Assembly (NCBI RefSeq): GCF_001719065.1
Contig: NZ_LWAF01000002.1
Span: 186,001 to 250,000 of the forward strand
Length of the DNA: 64,000 nt
DNA from: Fervidobacterium thailandense
GTDB lineage: Bacteria > Thermotogota > Thermotogae > Thermotogales > Fervidobacteriaceae
Direction of reading: 5' to 3'
Shown here: positions 17,875 to 26,445 of the stretch, in pieces
Position numbering within the stretch: the stretch's first letter is position 1
How the letters are laid out: every line of letters starts with the position of its first letter
Notes under the pieces: generated by a model
What the model saw: only the letters and a program-made list of their open reading frames with translations
The model's database searches: none
Told to the model about the DNA's origin: nothing
Made by a program: the position numbers and the translations under genes

Positions 17875-19818
17875 TTACTTTTTCAAATACATCTCCAACT
17901 CTTTGACATAATCACCCGATGGATACTTTTCGACGTACTTTTCAAAGTACTTCTTTGCCGTATCAACCTGACCGAGTTTCAAATGGGAGGAAATGAGGTA
18001 ATAATAAACATCCTCACCGAAGTAGATATCGATACCGTCAAGCATGTCCGCCAGATACTCAAATATCCTGGCACTCGCTTCGTAAAAGTAGTTCGAGTAA
18101 TACCTTAATCCAAGGATGAAAAGTTCTCGTAAATCCTTCGTCTCTTCGATGGCCTTCCTAACTTCCGCCTGTACCTGTCTCGAATCCGCTGCGGCCGACT
18201 TACCATCAGACACCGCCTTTTCCGATGTAGCTGAGGTATTTGTACCGGAATTTAGAGTTACCGTGGCCTTCGCATCAAGTTGCAACAACCTTTGATAAAG
18301 CTCCTTGACAGTCGACTCTAACTCGGCAATTCTTTCGAATCCTACCTGGGAAGATTTCACCATCGATGAGATTGACTCCAACTCTTTCTTGAGCGCCCGC
18401 ACTTCCCGACTGAGTAATCGTAATTCCGAATCCAACGTTGTTTCGCTCGAACGAACGGTGGTAGTCTCCACCGCGTTCGGAACTGTTGACATGTGTGAAA
18501 CGCTCGGAACATTCGGAACACCGGAAACGGTAACAGGCTCCACCGCACTTCCCCAGCTCTGCGGATTTTGTGTGCTTTGAGCTGACTGAATAGCCTCAAC
18601 TTTCATTCCCAATTTTTCGACGGTTGCCCTCAAGACTTCGAGCCTGGAGAGGAGATCTGCCTGCGACCCTCTCAGGTTTTCGATTTGCTCTGTAAACTTC
18701 TCTACAAGCCGTGACGGATCCTCAAATGCTTCGAGACGTTCAACGAGCTTTTTCGAAAGCTCCTCAAGCTTTGCGAGCATACTTCGGATCTCTGGATCCG
18801 TGCGTTCTCCAGAGAGCCGTAATGCCAAGCTGTTGGTCAACCTGAGTAACGTTTCGATTCGGCTGTTCATCGACCTGTACAAACTTGCAATGTTACTCAC
18901 TTCGGCATAAATCCTCTCTAGTTCTTTGGTATCCGCATTCCTCACGACTTCAACCCTGCTTAACATCGAAAGCTGGCGTTGATTTTCCAATACTTTGTCG
19001 ATCTTTTCGCTGGCAAGTTCTAAGTACTTCAAAATCGATGCCAGTTTATCCTCAACGTTCAAGTCCGCAACATTTTCGTTCGCCGTAGTTTGAGTTTTGG
19101 AAACTGTTTCTTCTAAAGCTGAAAGCTTCCTTTCAACAATTGTAAGTACGTCTCTGATTGCTTGCATGTTTCGCGAGACAACCGCAATCTCGGATTCTAA
19201 CTTGTTCAGCGATACTGCAGGGGACCTCCAATAAATGTTCAACGAAACAAGTAAGTTCAGCAGGACGATAATCAATAGAGCGATCGCAACCACCGGAAGT
19301 AGTAAGTTTGTTAAGGAAGGCTTTGATTCTACCTTTGAAAGTATAGGATGCGTTCTGTCGAGTTTCCTGAGGATCTCTGCAAGCGAACGTGCACGTTTCT
19401 TGTCTCCCCGTTTCAGCGCCGTAAATATCTCCAGTGCGATGACTTCAACCACCTGGGGAAACTCGCGCTTTAGGCGTTGAAGCTCCGCGTAAGCGAGGGG
19501 ATAGTTCTCGTTGTAAAGGTTTGAAAGTACCTTCTCGAGGCTTGCAACCACGTCCTGGGCACCCTGCTCGGCCGCTTCAATAAGGTGGAGATAATTCTGC
19601 TTTTTCTCTTCGGGCAGCAAGTTGAAGATCTCCACGGCTCTTTTGTAATTCCCAACTTTCAGTTCAAGTTCCAGAAGTAGGTGCGAGTACTCCTCACCAA
19701 GCGAGTTTAACAAGTTTCTCGCCAGCGAGACTTCGTTCTCCGACAAGAGTAATCTCACGAACCTTTCAACGACGCTGCTATCCCTGTTGAGATACCCCTC
19801 GTTCCCCAGTATCTCCAT
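17875..19818 (-). CDS. Membrane-anchored coiled-coil protein with N- and C-terminal helical repeats
   Basis: 647 residues, not assigned to a named family. The N-terminal ~160 residues are TPR-like helices. One membrane segment follows (about 168-192, TNLLLPVVAIALLIIVLLNLLVS). Then there is about 350 residues of heptad-rich coiled coil, interrupted near 410-460 by a Pro/Ser/Thr/Val-rich linker. A final TPR-like domain resembles YbgF/CpoB (LFILGLRYYSNYFYEASARIF, YYLISSHLKLGQVDTAKKYFEKYVEKYPSGDYV). This predicts a cytoplasmic repeat domain linked to a long extracytoplasmic rod, a possible spacer across the wide Thermotogales periplasm. AGGGGG precedes the ATG. Confidence 0.8.
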   Translation of the reverse strand: MEILGNEGYLNRDSSVVERFVRLLLSENEVSLARNLLNSLGEEYSHLLLELELKVGNYKRAVEIFNLLPEEKKQNYLHLIEAAEQGAQDVVASLEKVLSNLYNENYPLAYAELQRLKREFPQVVEVIALEIFTALKRGDKKRARSLAEILRKLDRTHPILSKVESKPSLTNLLLPVVAIALLIIVLLNLLVSLNIYWRSPAVSLNKLESEIAVVSRNMQAIRDVLTIVERKLSALEETVSKTQTTANENVADLNVEDKLASILKYLELASEKIDKVLENQRQLSMLSRVEVVRNADTKELERIYAEVSNIASLYRSMNSRIETLLRLTNSLALRLSGERTDPEIRSMLAKLEELSKKLVERLEAFEDPSRLVEKFTEQIENLRGSQADLLSRLEVLRATVEKLGMKVEAIQSAQSTQNPQSWGSAVEPVTVSGVPNVPSVSHMSTVPNAVETTTVRSSETTLDSELRLLSREVRALKKELESISSMVKSSQVGFERIAELESTVKELYQRLLQLDAKATVTLNSGTNTSATSEKAVSDGKSAAADSRQVQAEVRKAIEETKDLRELFILGLRYYSNYFYEASARIFEYLADMLDGIDIYFGEDVYYYLISSHLKLGQVDTAKKYFEKYVEKYPSGDYVKELEMYLKK

Positions 19819-19854
19819 ACACGTGCCCCCTTAACGTCCAGCACCCACGTGGGG

Positions 19855-21360
19855 TTACCACTTGATGATCTTACCCATACGACTTAATAACTCAAAACTA
19901 CTGTTCATACCTTCGTTTTCCACGGACTCGCCGATTAATCCGAAAAAGTAGGCGGCAGCTTTGACCGCCTCGAGCGGTTCCATGTGCTGGGAAACGAATC
20001 CGGCTATTATTCCCGCAAGGATATCACCACTACCTGCCTTCGAAAGTGACGAATTACCGGTTATGTTGAAAAAGACGCTGTTTCCATCGGATATAATACT
20101 CGTAGCGTCTTTTAGTATCGTTAAAACGTTGAATTCCGAGGAGAACTTTTTAACCTCAGCATAGTTTTGTCTGACTTCGTTCAAAGGCTTTCCAGTTAAC
20201 CTGGAAAATTCACCTGGATGAGGTGTGAGGATCACCCGCGCCTTTCGGTCGGCAGCTTTGAGAATTTCTACCTTTTTCGCCAAGATGTTCAAGCCATCGG
20301 CATCCAAAATAAGCGTACCTTTGAACTCCTTGAGTAAGCTTTCAATGAAGTTCAGCTTTTCCTCAGCCCTGTCCAAATCCCAGCCGGGTCCCAGAACGCA
20401 AACGGCATTTTCGCCCAATTCCCGAAGTACGTTCTTCACCTCAAGTGAGTGCCTTACATCCACGCAAACAAGTGAAGGATCCAAACTAACGGCCAAATTA
20501 CAAACCTCACGTGTTGAGACGAGTTTAACGTAACCGGCACCGGAACGCTGTGCAGCTAGGGCGGTGAGGATCGGGGCACCTTTGTAACGTTCCGAACCCC
20601 CGATGACGTACACTTTCTTGAAGTAACCTTTGTACGCCCACTTCGGTCGTTGTGGGCGTTCTATCGTATCCCGGGTCAAAAGGTACATTCCGGAGTACAG
20701 TAAGGTGGATGCCTGGAGAGGAATACCTATGTTTGCCACTTTCAGCTTTCCGGTCAATTCCCTACCTGGGTACAGAAAGTGCCCGGGTTTCGGAAAACCG
20801 AACGTCACCGTCAGGTCGGCGCGCACCGCGTGTTCCAGGATCCTTCCAGTATCCGCCTCAACACCGGATGGTATATCGACCGAAACGATGTACCTGGAGT
20901 AAAAGTTTATCATCTCTATGACCGACGAATACTTCTCGTCCGTCACCGGTTTGTTCAAACCTGTCCCGAATATGGCATCTATTACAACATCCGCGGAAGA
21001 GATCATGTCCGATACGACCTTCGGATCGAGCTCGTCAATTTTTAAAACCACACCACCTTGTTTTACGTACCTTTCAAAGTTCTTGCGCGCGGCAGCAGTT
21101 TTTGGTTCGTCCAACACCACGACCTTTACCGCTTCCGTTGTGTTCAACAAGTCACGGGCCACCACATAACCATCGCCACCGTTGTTTCCCGGCCCGCAGA
21201 AGATGATGAAATTCTTCGACTTTAAATCGCCGAGCTCATTCCACATCGCTTCGACAACCGATATCCCGGCTCGCTCCATCAAGATCTCTTCGTCTATCAA
21301 GAAATCCCGGCAGGTTGTGAACTCCAGTTCCCGCATTTCGCTCGCGGTAACGATCCTCAT
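19855..21360 (-). CDS. nnrDE: Bifunctional NAD(P)HX epimerase / ADP-dependent NAD(P)HX dehydratase
   Basis: 501 residues. Repairs hydrated NADH/NADPH. The N-terminal YjeF_N epimerase (about 1-210) has FCGPGNNGGDGYVVARDL and DAIFGTGLNKPV. The C-terminal carbohydrate-kinase-like dehydratase has KVYVIGGSERYKGAPILTA, VLGPGWD, ILDADGLNILA, LTPHPGEFSRL and GSGDILAGIIAGF. ATG at 21360 follows AAGGTGA. It begins 5 bases after the lytic transglycosylase stop. Heat-driven NADH hydration makes this enzyme logical in a thermophile. Confidence 0.95.
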   Translation of the reverse strand: MRIVTASEMRELEFTTCRDFLIDEEILMERAGISVVEAMWNELGDLKSKNFIIFCGPGNNGGDGYVVARDLLNTTEAVKVVVLDEPKTAAARKNFERYVKQGGVVLKIDELDPKVVSDMISSADVVIDAIFGTGLNKPVTDEKYSSVIEMINFYSRYIVSVDIPSGVEADTGRILEHAVRADLTVTFGFPKPGHFLYPGRELTGKLKVANIGIPLQASTLLYSGMYLLTRDTIERPQRPKWAYKGYFKKVYVIGGSERYKGAPILTALAAQRSGAGYVKLVSTREVCNLAVSLDPSLVCVDVRHSLEVKNVLRELGENAVCVLGPGWDLDRAEEKLNFIESLLKEFKGTLILDADGLNILAKKVEILKAADRKARVILTPHPGEFSRLTGKPLNEVRQNYAEVKKFSSEFNVLTILKDATSIISDGNSVFFNITGNSSLSKAGSGDILAGIIAGFVSQHMEPLEAVKAAAYFFGLIGESVENEGMNSSFELLSRMGKIIKW

Positions 21361-21365
21361 ATCTG

Positions 21366-21833
21366 TCACCTTCTGTAGAGTAATTTGTAAATCCTGTAAC
21401 TTCCCAATACCTTTCTAACATAGCGTTTCCCAGCGTCATCCTTTATCTCCTGCTGAGCGTAAGGTCCCGTGTTGTAGTGAATCAGCGCATCCTCAAGGTT
21501 TCCATCCTTTTCCAAAAGGTAGTTGAGGTAAAGACACCCGAGTGCGATGTTACCCTCGACGGTTCTGTAATCGTAGTTCTTTTTGAACCTCGAGTTGAGC
21601 CACTCGGCGGTTTGCGGCATAACCTGCATCAAACCGTATGCTCCAAGGGGAGAGACCGCATTTTCCCTAAAACTACTCTCAGTTCGAATGACACTCATAA
21701 CCAGTAAGGGATCCAAATCGTCGCAGTAAAGCAAAACGTAACTGTAGTACTTTAGTGGAAAGAGCTTGTACAGAATGAACAATAACACCAAGGTAGCGGT
21801 CAGAAATGCGGTGATGAATACCCTCAAAGTCAC
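21366..21833 (-). CDS. Membrane-anchored SLT-type lytic transglycosylase
   Basis: 155 residues. One N-terminal signal-anchor (VFITAFLTATLVLLFILYKLF), then a compact SLT domain: catalytic Glu in VIRTESSFRENAVSP, followed by GAYGLMQVMPQTAEWL and ALIHYNTGPY. Cleaves the glycan strand of peptidoglycan to 1,6-anhydro ends outside the membrane. GTG at 21833 lies four bases after AAAGGAG; TTG at 21827 and 21851 are alternatives. Short for the family; only the catalytic core is present. Confidence 0.85.
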   Translation of the reverse strand: MTLRVFITAFLTATLVLLFILYKLFPLKYYSYVLLYCDDLDPLLVMSVIRTESSFRENAVSPLGAYGLMQVMPQTAEWLNSRFKKNYDYRTVEGNIALGCLYLNYLLEKDGNLEDALIHYNTGPYAQQEIKDDAGKRYVRKVLGSYRIYKLLYRR

Positions 21834-21905
21834 TGGACTCCTTTCAGACAAGTTGTAACGTAATTCTTAAGGCTGTAAATCGTGATAGTATGCGATTTCC
21901 GTTAG

Positions 21906-21934
21906 ATTATACCACACATTTAAACGAAAAGAAA
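21906..21934 (-). promoter_or_regulatory. Promoter of the lytic transglycosylase-nnrDE run
   Basis: Minus-strand TATAAT at 21906-21911, extended by GG, with a weak -35 (TTTCTT, 21929-21934). It immediately follows the prepilin peptidase terminator. Confidence 0.45.
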
Positions 21935-21960
21935 GGCCCCGATGCAACGTCTGGGCCTTT
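21921..21960 (-). terminator. Terminator of the TPR-prepilin peptidase operon
   Basis: 8-bp stem (21932-21939 with 21953-21960, AAAGGCCC/GGGCCTTT), 13-base loop, then CTTTTCGTTT on the minus strand. Confidence 0.75.
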
Positions 21961-21984
21961 CCGTGGGTGTATCCATCCCATGAC

Positions 21985-22704
21985 TCACAACACAGATTGG
22001 GCGTACCGTATCAACACCAAAACGTAACCTACCGAAACTATGAACGGACCAAACGGGATTACCTTGATTTTCTTGACGTATCCGAAAATGATACCAAGAG
22101 AGGAGGATAACAGAAGTAGCAGCGGCATGTAGAGAAACCCGCAAGCGAACGCGTACACTGGAAAGAGAAATATGTCACCTTCGCCGAGTCCATCCTTGTA
22201 GCGTAACTTCAAAAGCAAAAGGAGAAGAAGAACAACAACTCCGGCAGATAGGTCAAGAATTAGCTGAGACCTAAAGCGCGTCAGGTTGATGTAGGTAGCC
22301 ACGATCAACGTCACAATCCAGGTGTAATCGGGTAACATAAGTATCTTGAAGTCGACCACGGCTGCGGAGAAGGAAACAAGGAAGAGCGCGTTCAGTGCAA
22401 AAGCAATTTCCAACGGAAAGAAAATCACGTTGAGTAGGAAGACCACGCCGTGCAAAAGCTCCACTAAAGGGTAACGTAAACTTATCCGTTCCCCACAGTT
22501 CCTGCATCGTCCTCTAAGTAAGATGTAGCTAACCAGTGGGATGTTGTCGTACCACTTTATACGTGCCTTGCAATGTGGACATATTGAAAAGCGGGGCTCG
22601 TTCAGCCTTAGCCCCGCAACCGGTCTGTATATTAGCACGTTCGAAAAGCTACCGAAAATAAGCCCCAGCACGAAAACGGTGAAATACTTTACGAAATCCC
22701 ACAT
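21985..22704 (-). CDS. pilD: Prepilin peptidase (A24A, PilD-like)
   Basis: 239 residues, multi-pass. The N-terminal domain has GLIFGSFSNVLIYR and the zinc-binding pairs CPHC and CRNC. Catalytic aspartates lie in AAVVDFKILMLPD and GLGEGDIFLF, the aspartic-protease site that cleaves type IV prepilin leaders and methylates the new N-terminus. It implies a type IV pilus or DNA-uptake system elsewhere in the genome. AAGGAG precedes the ATG, which lies inside the 3' end of the upstream TPR gene (16-base overlap). Confidence 0.92.
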   Translation of the reverse strand: MWDFVKYFTVFVLGLIFGSFSNVLIYRPVAGLRLNEPRFSICPHCKARIKWYDNIPLVSYILLRGRCRNCGERISLRYPLVELLHGVVFLLNVIFFPLEIAFALNALFLVSFSAAVVDFKILMLPDYTWIVTLIVATYINLTRFRSQLILDLSAGVVVLLLLLLLKLRYKDGLGEGDIFLFPVYAFACGFLYMPLLLLLSSSLGIIFGYVKKIKVIPFGPFIVSVGYVLVLIRYAQSVL

Positions 22705-23762
22705 AACTCCTTCTCCGCATCCGTCAACAAGTCGTCGAAGAACTCTTTCTTACCGTAAAGGTACCAGAAGTTATCATCCTTGAGTTCCTCGATCATACGT
22801 CTAGCCTTCTCTATTTGGTTAAGTTTAACGTACGCGACCGCGAGGACCAGACCCAAGTGCCTCGCCTCGGGATTGTTCTTCATCACGTTTTCAACAACAC
22901 TCACAACTTTCTCGTAATTCCCCTTCCTCAGATGCACCTTTGCCCATATCTCTATGCCGTTTGGATCCTTTTCCGGGTCGATCTCCATCAACAAACTCTC
23001 GTACTCCTTGGCTTTCCCATCGTTTCCGAGTTTCTTGTAAAGTTCCGAGAGCTCGTAGAGCGCTATTATACTGTTTTCAGTCTCCGCACTGAACTTCTCC
23101 AGGATCTCGATCGCCTTCTCAATGTTACCAACCTTCGTGTAGGCGTCAGCAAGCATGAAATACGTGAAAGTGTTCGTTGGTGCGAGTTTAACTTCCTTTT
23201 CCCAATACTCGATTGCCTTATCGTACTTTCCAAGGTTGTAATACGCCTCCCCGAGCATGGAGTACGACTGTATAAGCCAAGGATCAAGCTCTATGGACCT
23301 GTTCAGGTACTTAATCGCCCCTTCAACGTCACCCTCTTCCAGAAGTAGCGTACCGTAAAATTCGTAAGCCGGAGCGTAATTTTTGTCCAACCTCATCGCG
23401 TACTTCAGTATATCCTTCGCCGTTTCGATCTGGTTCTTATCCGCGTAATCGAGTGCGAGTTCGTACAAACCGTCCGCTGTCGCGTGCAACATCGATTCGG
23501 GAGTAACACCGTGCTTCTCAAGAAATTCCACCACCTCAGTCCACACGATCGGTTCGTAAATAATATCGTTGAGCGCGGTAACTTTCTCTTCCAACAGTTC
23601 CAGAGTGTCGATCTGTTTAACCAACGTGACCTCACTCTCGAAATCCTTAGACATGTTGTGCCAATCACCGGAGTAGAACAGATCCCTCACTATCACCAAA
23701 AGAGGTGCTTCTTCCAAAACTTCCAAGGTTTCGCCTGTGCTTAGGATGAATCTCAATATCAT
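22689..23762 (-). CDS. TPR-repeat protein
   Basis: 357 residues, soluble. An N-terminal ~85 residues of mixed structure is followed by at least six tetratricopeptide repeats, clearest at GDVEGAIKYLNRSIELDPW, GKYDKAIEYWEKEVKLAPT and GNIEKAIEILEKF. A protein-interaction scaffold; partner unknown. Overlap with pilD suggests a role in pilus assembly, but this is inference. ATG at 23762 follows AGGAGGTGA. Confidence 0.85.
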   Translation of the reverse strand: MILRFILSTGETLEVLEEAPLLVIVRDLFYSGDWHNMSKDFESEVTLVKQIDTLELLEEKVTALNDIIYEPIVWTEVVEFLEKHGVTPESMLHATADGLYELALDYADKNQIETAKDILKYAMRLDKNYAPAYEFYGTLLLEEGDVEGAIKYLNRSIELDPWLIQSYSMLGEAYYNLGKYDKAIEYWEKEVKLAPTNTFTYFMLADAYTKVGNIEKAIEILEKFSAETENSIIALYELSELYKKLGNDGKAKEYESLLMEIDPEKDPNGIEIWAKVHLRKGNYEKVVSVVENVMKNNPEARHLGLVLAVAYVKLNQIEKARRMIEELKDDNFWYLYGKKEFFDDLLTDAEKELCGIS

Positions 23763-23797
23763 TAACTTCACCTCCTGCGTCGTAACCTTGCATTTAC

Positions 23798-23826
23798 ATT
23801 TTATCACATTTCTTTACAAAAGTAAA
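23798..23826 (-). promoter_or_regulatory. Promoter of TPR-pilD operon
   Basis: Minus strand TTTACT (23821-23826), 17 bases, TAAAAT (23798-23803), about 36 bases before the start codon. Confidence 0.55.
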
Positions 23827-23889
23827 TAGAGACGACCGAGTGAAAGAACGATAAACAAAAAAATCAATTACGTAAGTGCGTTTTTCTAA

Positions 23890-23918
23890 GAAAATTTTAA
23901 GTTCCGCGGTGCTATAAT
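23890..23918 (+). promoter_or_regulatory. htrA promoter
   Basis: TATAAT at 23913-23918, about 46 bases before the start. No good -35 is seen, so an activator or alternative recognition is possible. Confidence 0.45.
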
Positions 23919-23964
23919 AGTCGTGCCAGATGGAAAAGCTTCTCGTTGAAAGGAGGTATGAGTC

Positions 23965-25356
23965 ATGGGTAAACTGAAGATGTTTTCAGCGATTTTATTG
24001 CTTGTAGCTCTTTTTGCATACGTATCGAACGTTCCCGTATTTGCTCAGGTAAACGCCGATTACAAGAGCCCCATAGTGAACGTGGTGAAGGCTGCCGCCC
24101 CGGCCGTCGTCAAGTTAGACGTCGTCGTCCAAACCGAGGTGTACCTGGACCCGTTCATTAGGGAGTTTTATCGCCAGTTCTTCGGGGATATACCACGACA
24201 GTTTGAAGACTCCAACAGCGTGGGTTCAGGTTTCATTATCACAAAGGACGGTTATGTGGTGACGAACTACCACGTTGTTAAAGGTGCCAAACAGATAAAA
24301 GTGACACTCCTGAGTGGTGAGATATACGATGCCGAGTACATCGGTGGCGACGAAGAACTTGACATTGCCGTTATCAAGATCAAAGGCGCGAAAAAGGATC
24401 TCCCGACGGTTGAACTGGGCGACTCGGATAAGTTGGAGATCGGTGAGTGGGCCATCGCGATTGGAAACCCGCTGGGATTCCAGCACACAGTAACGGTCGG
24501 CGTGATTTCCGCCGTCGGCAGGAAGATTCCAAAACCGGATGGTAGTGGATACTACACGGGACTGATCCAAACGGATGCGGCGATCAACCCGGGAAACAGC
24601 GGTGGACCATTGTTGAACATCTACGGACAGGTGATAGGTATCAACACGGCTATTATAAACCCGACACAGGCGATGAATATAGGTTTCGCCATACCGATTA
24701 ACACCGCAAAGAGATTCATAAACCAAATCATCGCAACTGGTCGGGTTGAGAAAGCTTACCTCGGTGTTTACGTACAAACGGTCACCGAGTCACTCGCTAA
24801 GAGCCTCGGACTCAAGGTAACAAAAGGTGTGTACGTTGCCCAGGTGGAGAAAGGTTCACCAGCCGACAAAGCCGGTATAAAAGAGGGTGACGTCATCGTT
24901 AAAGTGAACGGTACGTTCGTCGAACTTGCAGAAGAATTAACATCGGTGATTAGAAATTACACGCCTGGTACTCGCGTGAAAGTTACCATTAACCGTAACG
25001 GTAAAGAGATGGTGCTCGACGTTACACTCGGCACGCTACCGACCACAACTACAACTACCAACGGTGGCCAGGTTGCCAAAGAGTTCTTTGGTATGAGCGT
25101 TTCGAACATAACTACAGATGACAGAAACAAGTACAAGATTCCCACTGGACTGGATGGTGTCCTGGTACGCAAATCGACGAACAGTTACATTAAAGTGGGC
25201 TCGGTAATCTGGAGAATTTCGGTGAACGGTTACGCATACGATATCAAAGACGTCGGCGACTGGAATACGGTCGTTGAACGGATTAAAAAGGGTGATTACG
25301 TAGGTATCTTCTATTACTACAACGGTGTTAGGTCCGTCTTCTCGTTCAGGTACTAA
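23965..25356 (+). CDS. htrA: HtrA/DegP-family serine protease with two PDZ domains
   Basis: 463 residues. Signal peptide or anchor at about 5-27 (FSAILLLVALFAYVSNVPVFA). Trypsin-like domain with the full triad H103 (TNYHVVKG), D133 (LDIAVIK) and S212 (NPGNSGGPL). PDZ1 (about 270-355) has GVYVAQVEKGSPADKAGIKEGDVIVKVNG. A Thr-rich linker leads to a second, divergent PDZ-like domain. It degrades or refolds damaged envelope proteins. AAGGAGGT lies seven bases before the ATG. Monocistronic between its own promoter and a strong terminator. Confidence 0.95.
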   Translation: MGKLKMFSAILLLVALFAYVSNVPVFAQVNADYKSPIVNVVKAAAPAVVKLDVVVQTEVYLDPFIREFYRQFFGDIPRQFEDSNSVGSGFIITKDGYVVTNYHVVKGAKQIKVTLLSGEIYDAEYIGGDEELDIAVIKIKGAKKDLPTVELGDSDKLEIGEWAIAIGNPLGFQHTVTVGVISAVGRKIPKPDGSGYYTGLIQTDAAINPGNSGGPLLNIYGQVIGINTAIINPTQAMNIGFAIPINTAKRFINQIIATGRVEKAYLGVYVQTVTESLAKSLGLKVTKGVYVAQVEKGSPADKAGIKEGDVIVKVNGTFVELAEELTSVIRNYTPGTRVKVTINRNGKEMVLDVTLGTLPTTTTTTNGGQVAKEFFGMSVSNITTDDRNKYKIPTGLDGVLVRKSTNSYIKVGSVIWRISVNGYAYDIKDVGDWNTVVERIKKGDYVGIFYYYNGVRSVFSFRY

Positions 25357-25398
25357 AAGACTGACCAAGCTAAACGATAGCAACAGGAACTGTTGGAA

Positions 25399-25428
25399 AA
25401 GTCCCCCACGTTGGGGGACTTTATTTTT
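25399..25428 (+). terminator. htrA terminator
   Basis: 10-bp stem (25399-25408 with 25412-25421, AAGTCCCCCA/TGGGGGACTT), 3-base loop, then TATTTTT. Confidence 0.85.
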
Positions 25429-25485
25429 GGCGTGACGATGGTAAAATCTGAACAGAACAAGAAATTTTCTCGGAGGTGATACGGT

Positions 25486-26445
25486 TTGAAGTGCAAAAAG
25501 TGCGGTGGACAGGCGGTGATCCACCTCAGGGCGCACAACCTTGCGCTGTGTAAGGATCACTTCGTTGAATTCTTCGAGAAGAGAGTCCAAAAAGGAATCG
25601 GTAGATTCAAAATGTTCGACAGGAAGTCTAAGATCCTCGTTGCCGTTTCAACGGGTAAGGACAGTTCGGCCGTACTTTACGCTTTGAAGAAACTCGGTTA
25701 CAAAGTCGAAGGCTTATTCTTAAAAATGGGACCACACACGAATCTGGCCGAACGAGTAGTGAAAAATATCGAAAACGCGACCGGCGTCAAAATAAACATC
25801 TTCGACGTAACGAGAGATTTCGGCGGTCTTGGAACCGCGGATGTTGCAAGGATCGTCAAAAGGCCGGTGTGTAGTATTTGTGGCATCGTTAGGAGGCACT
25901 GGATGAACAGATACGCGTACGAGAACGGTTTTGACGTGCTCGTAACGGGCCATAATATGGACGATGAGGCAACATTCCTCTTTGGTAACATCCTCAACTG
26001 GCAGGTTGACTACATGGCTCGGCAGTGGCCGGTCCTTGAGAAAACGCACCCAAAGTTCGTGAGAAAAGCGAAGCCTCTGATTTACGTCACCGAACGCGAA
26101 ACGTACGCCTACGTCTTTCTCAACGGTATACCGTTTCTCGAGCAGAAATGTCCGTTCGCACAGGGGGCGACCAGCTCGCACTACAAAAAGTACCTAAACG
26201 CCCTCGAGTGGGAGCAGCCCGGTGTGAAACACAGGTTACTGTTCGGATACTTCGAAACGTTGAAGCCACTTTTAGCAAGCGAAACCAAGGTTGAATTGCG
26301 GGAATGTAACGTCTGTGGTTTCCCTACGACGGAGGAAAAGTGTCAGTATTGCAAGCTCGTTGAGAGAGTACACGATCACATAACTAAGAACTCGGCAGGT
26401 GAGAAGGGTATCGATGTACAAATTTCCGAGGATACGGGAGAATGA
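25486..26445 (+). CDS. ttuA: tRNA-5-methyluridine(54) 2-sulfurtransferase
   Basis: 319 residues. TtuA makes s2T54 in tRNA, which stabilises tRNA at high temperature. N-terminal zinc site CKKCGG...LCKDH. PP-loop variant STGKDSS at 55-61. The three [4Fe-4S] cysteines are C129, C132 (CSICG) and C222 (EQKCPF). C-terminal zinc site CNVCG...CQYC. All elements known from the Thermotoga and Thermus enzymes are present. TTG at 25486 follows GGAGGTGAT. The 3' end overlaps rodA. Confidence 0.93.
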   Translation: MKCKKCGGQAVIHLRAHNLALCKDHFVEFFEKRVQKGIGRFKMFDRKSKILVAVSTGKDSSAVLYALKKLGYKVEGLFLKMGPHTNLAERVVKNIENATGVKINIFDVTRDFGGLGTADVARIVKRPVCSICGIVRRHWMNRYAYENGFDVLVTGHNMDDEATFLFGNILNWQVDYMARQWPVLEKTHPKFVRKAKPLIYVTERETYAYVFLNGIPFLEQKCPFAQGATSSHYKKYLNALEWEQPGVKHRLLFGYFETLKPLLASETKVELRECNVCGFPTTEEKCQYCKLVERVHDHITKNSAGEKGIDVQISEDTGE

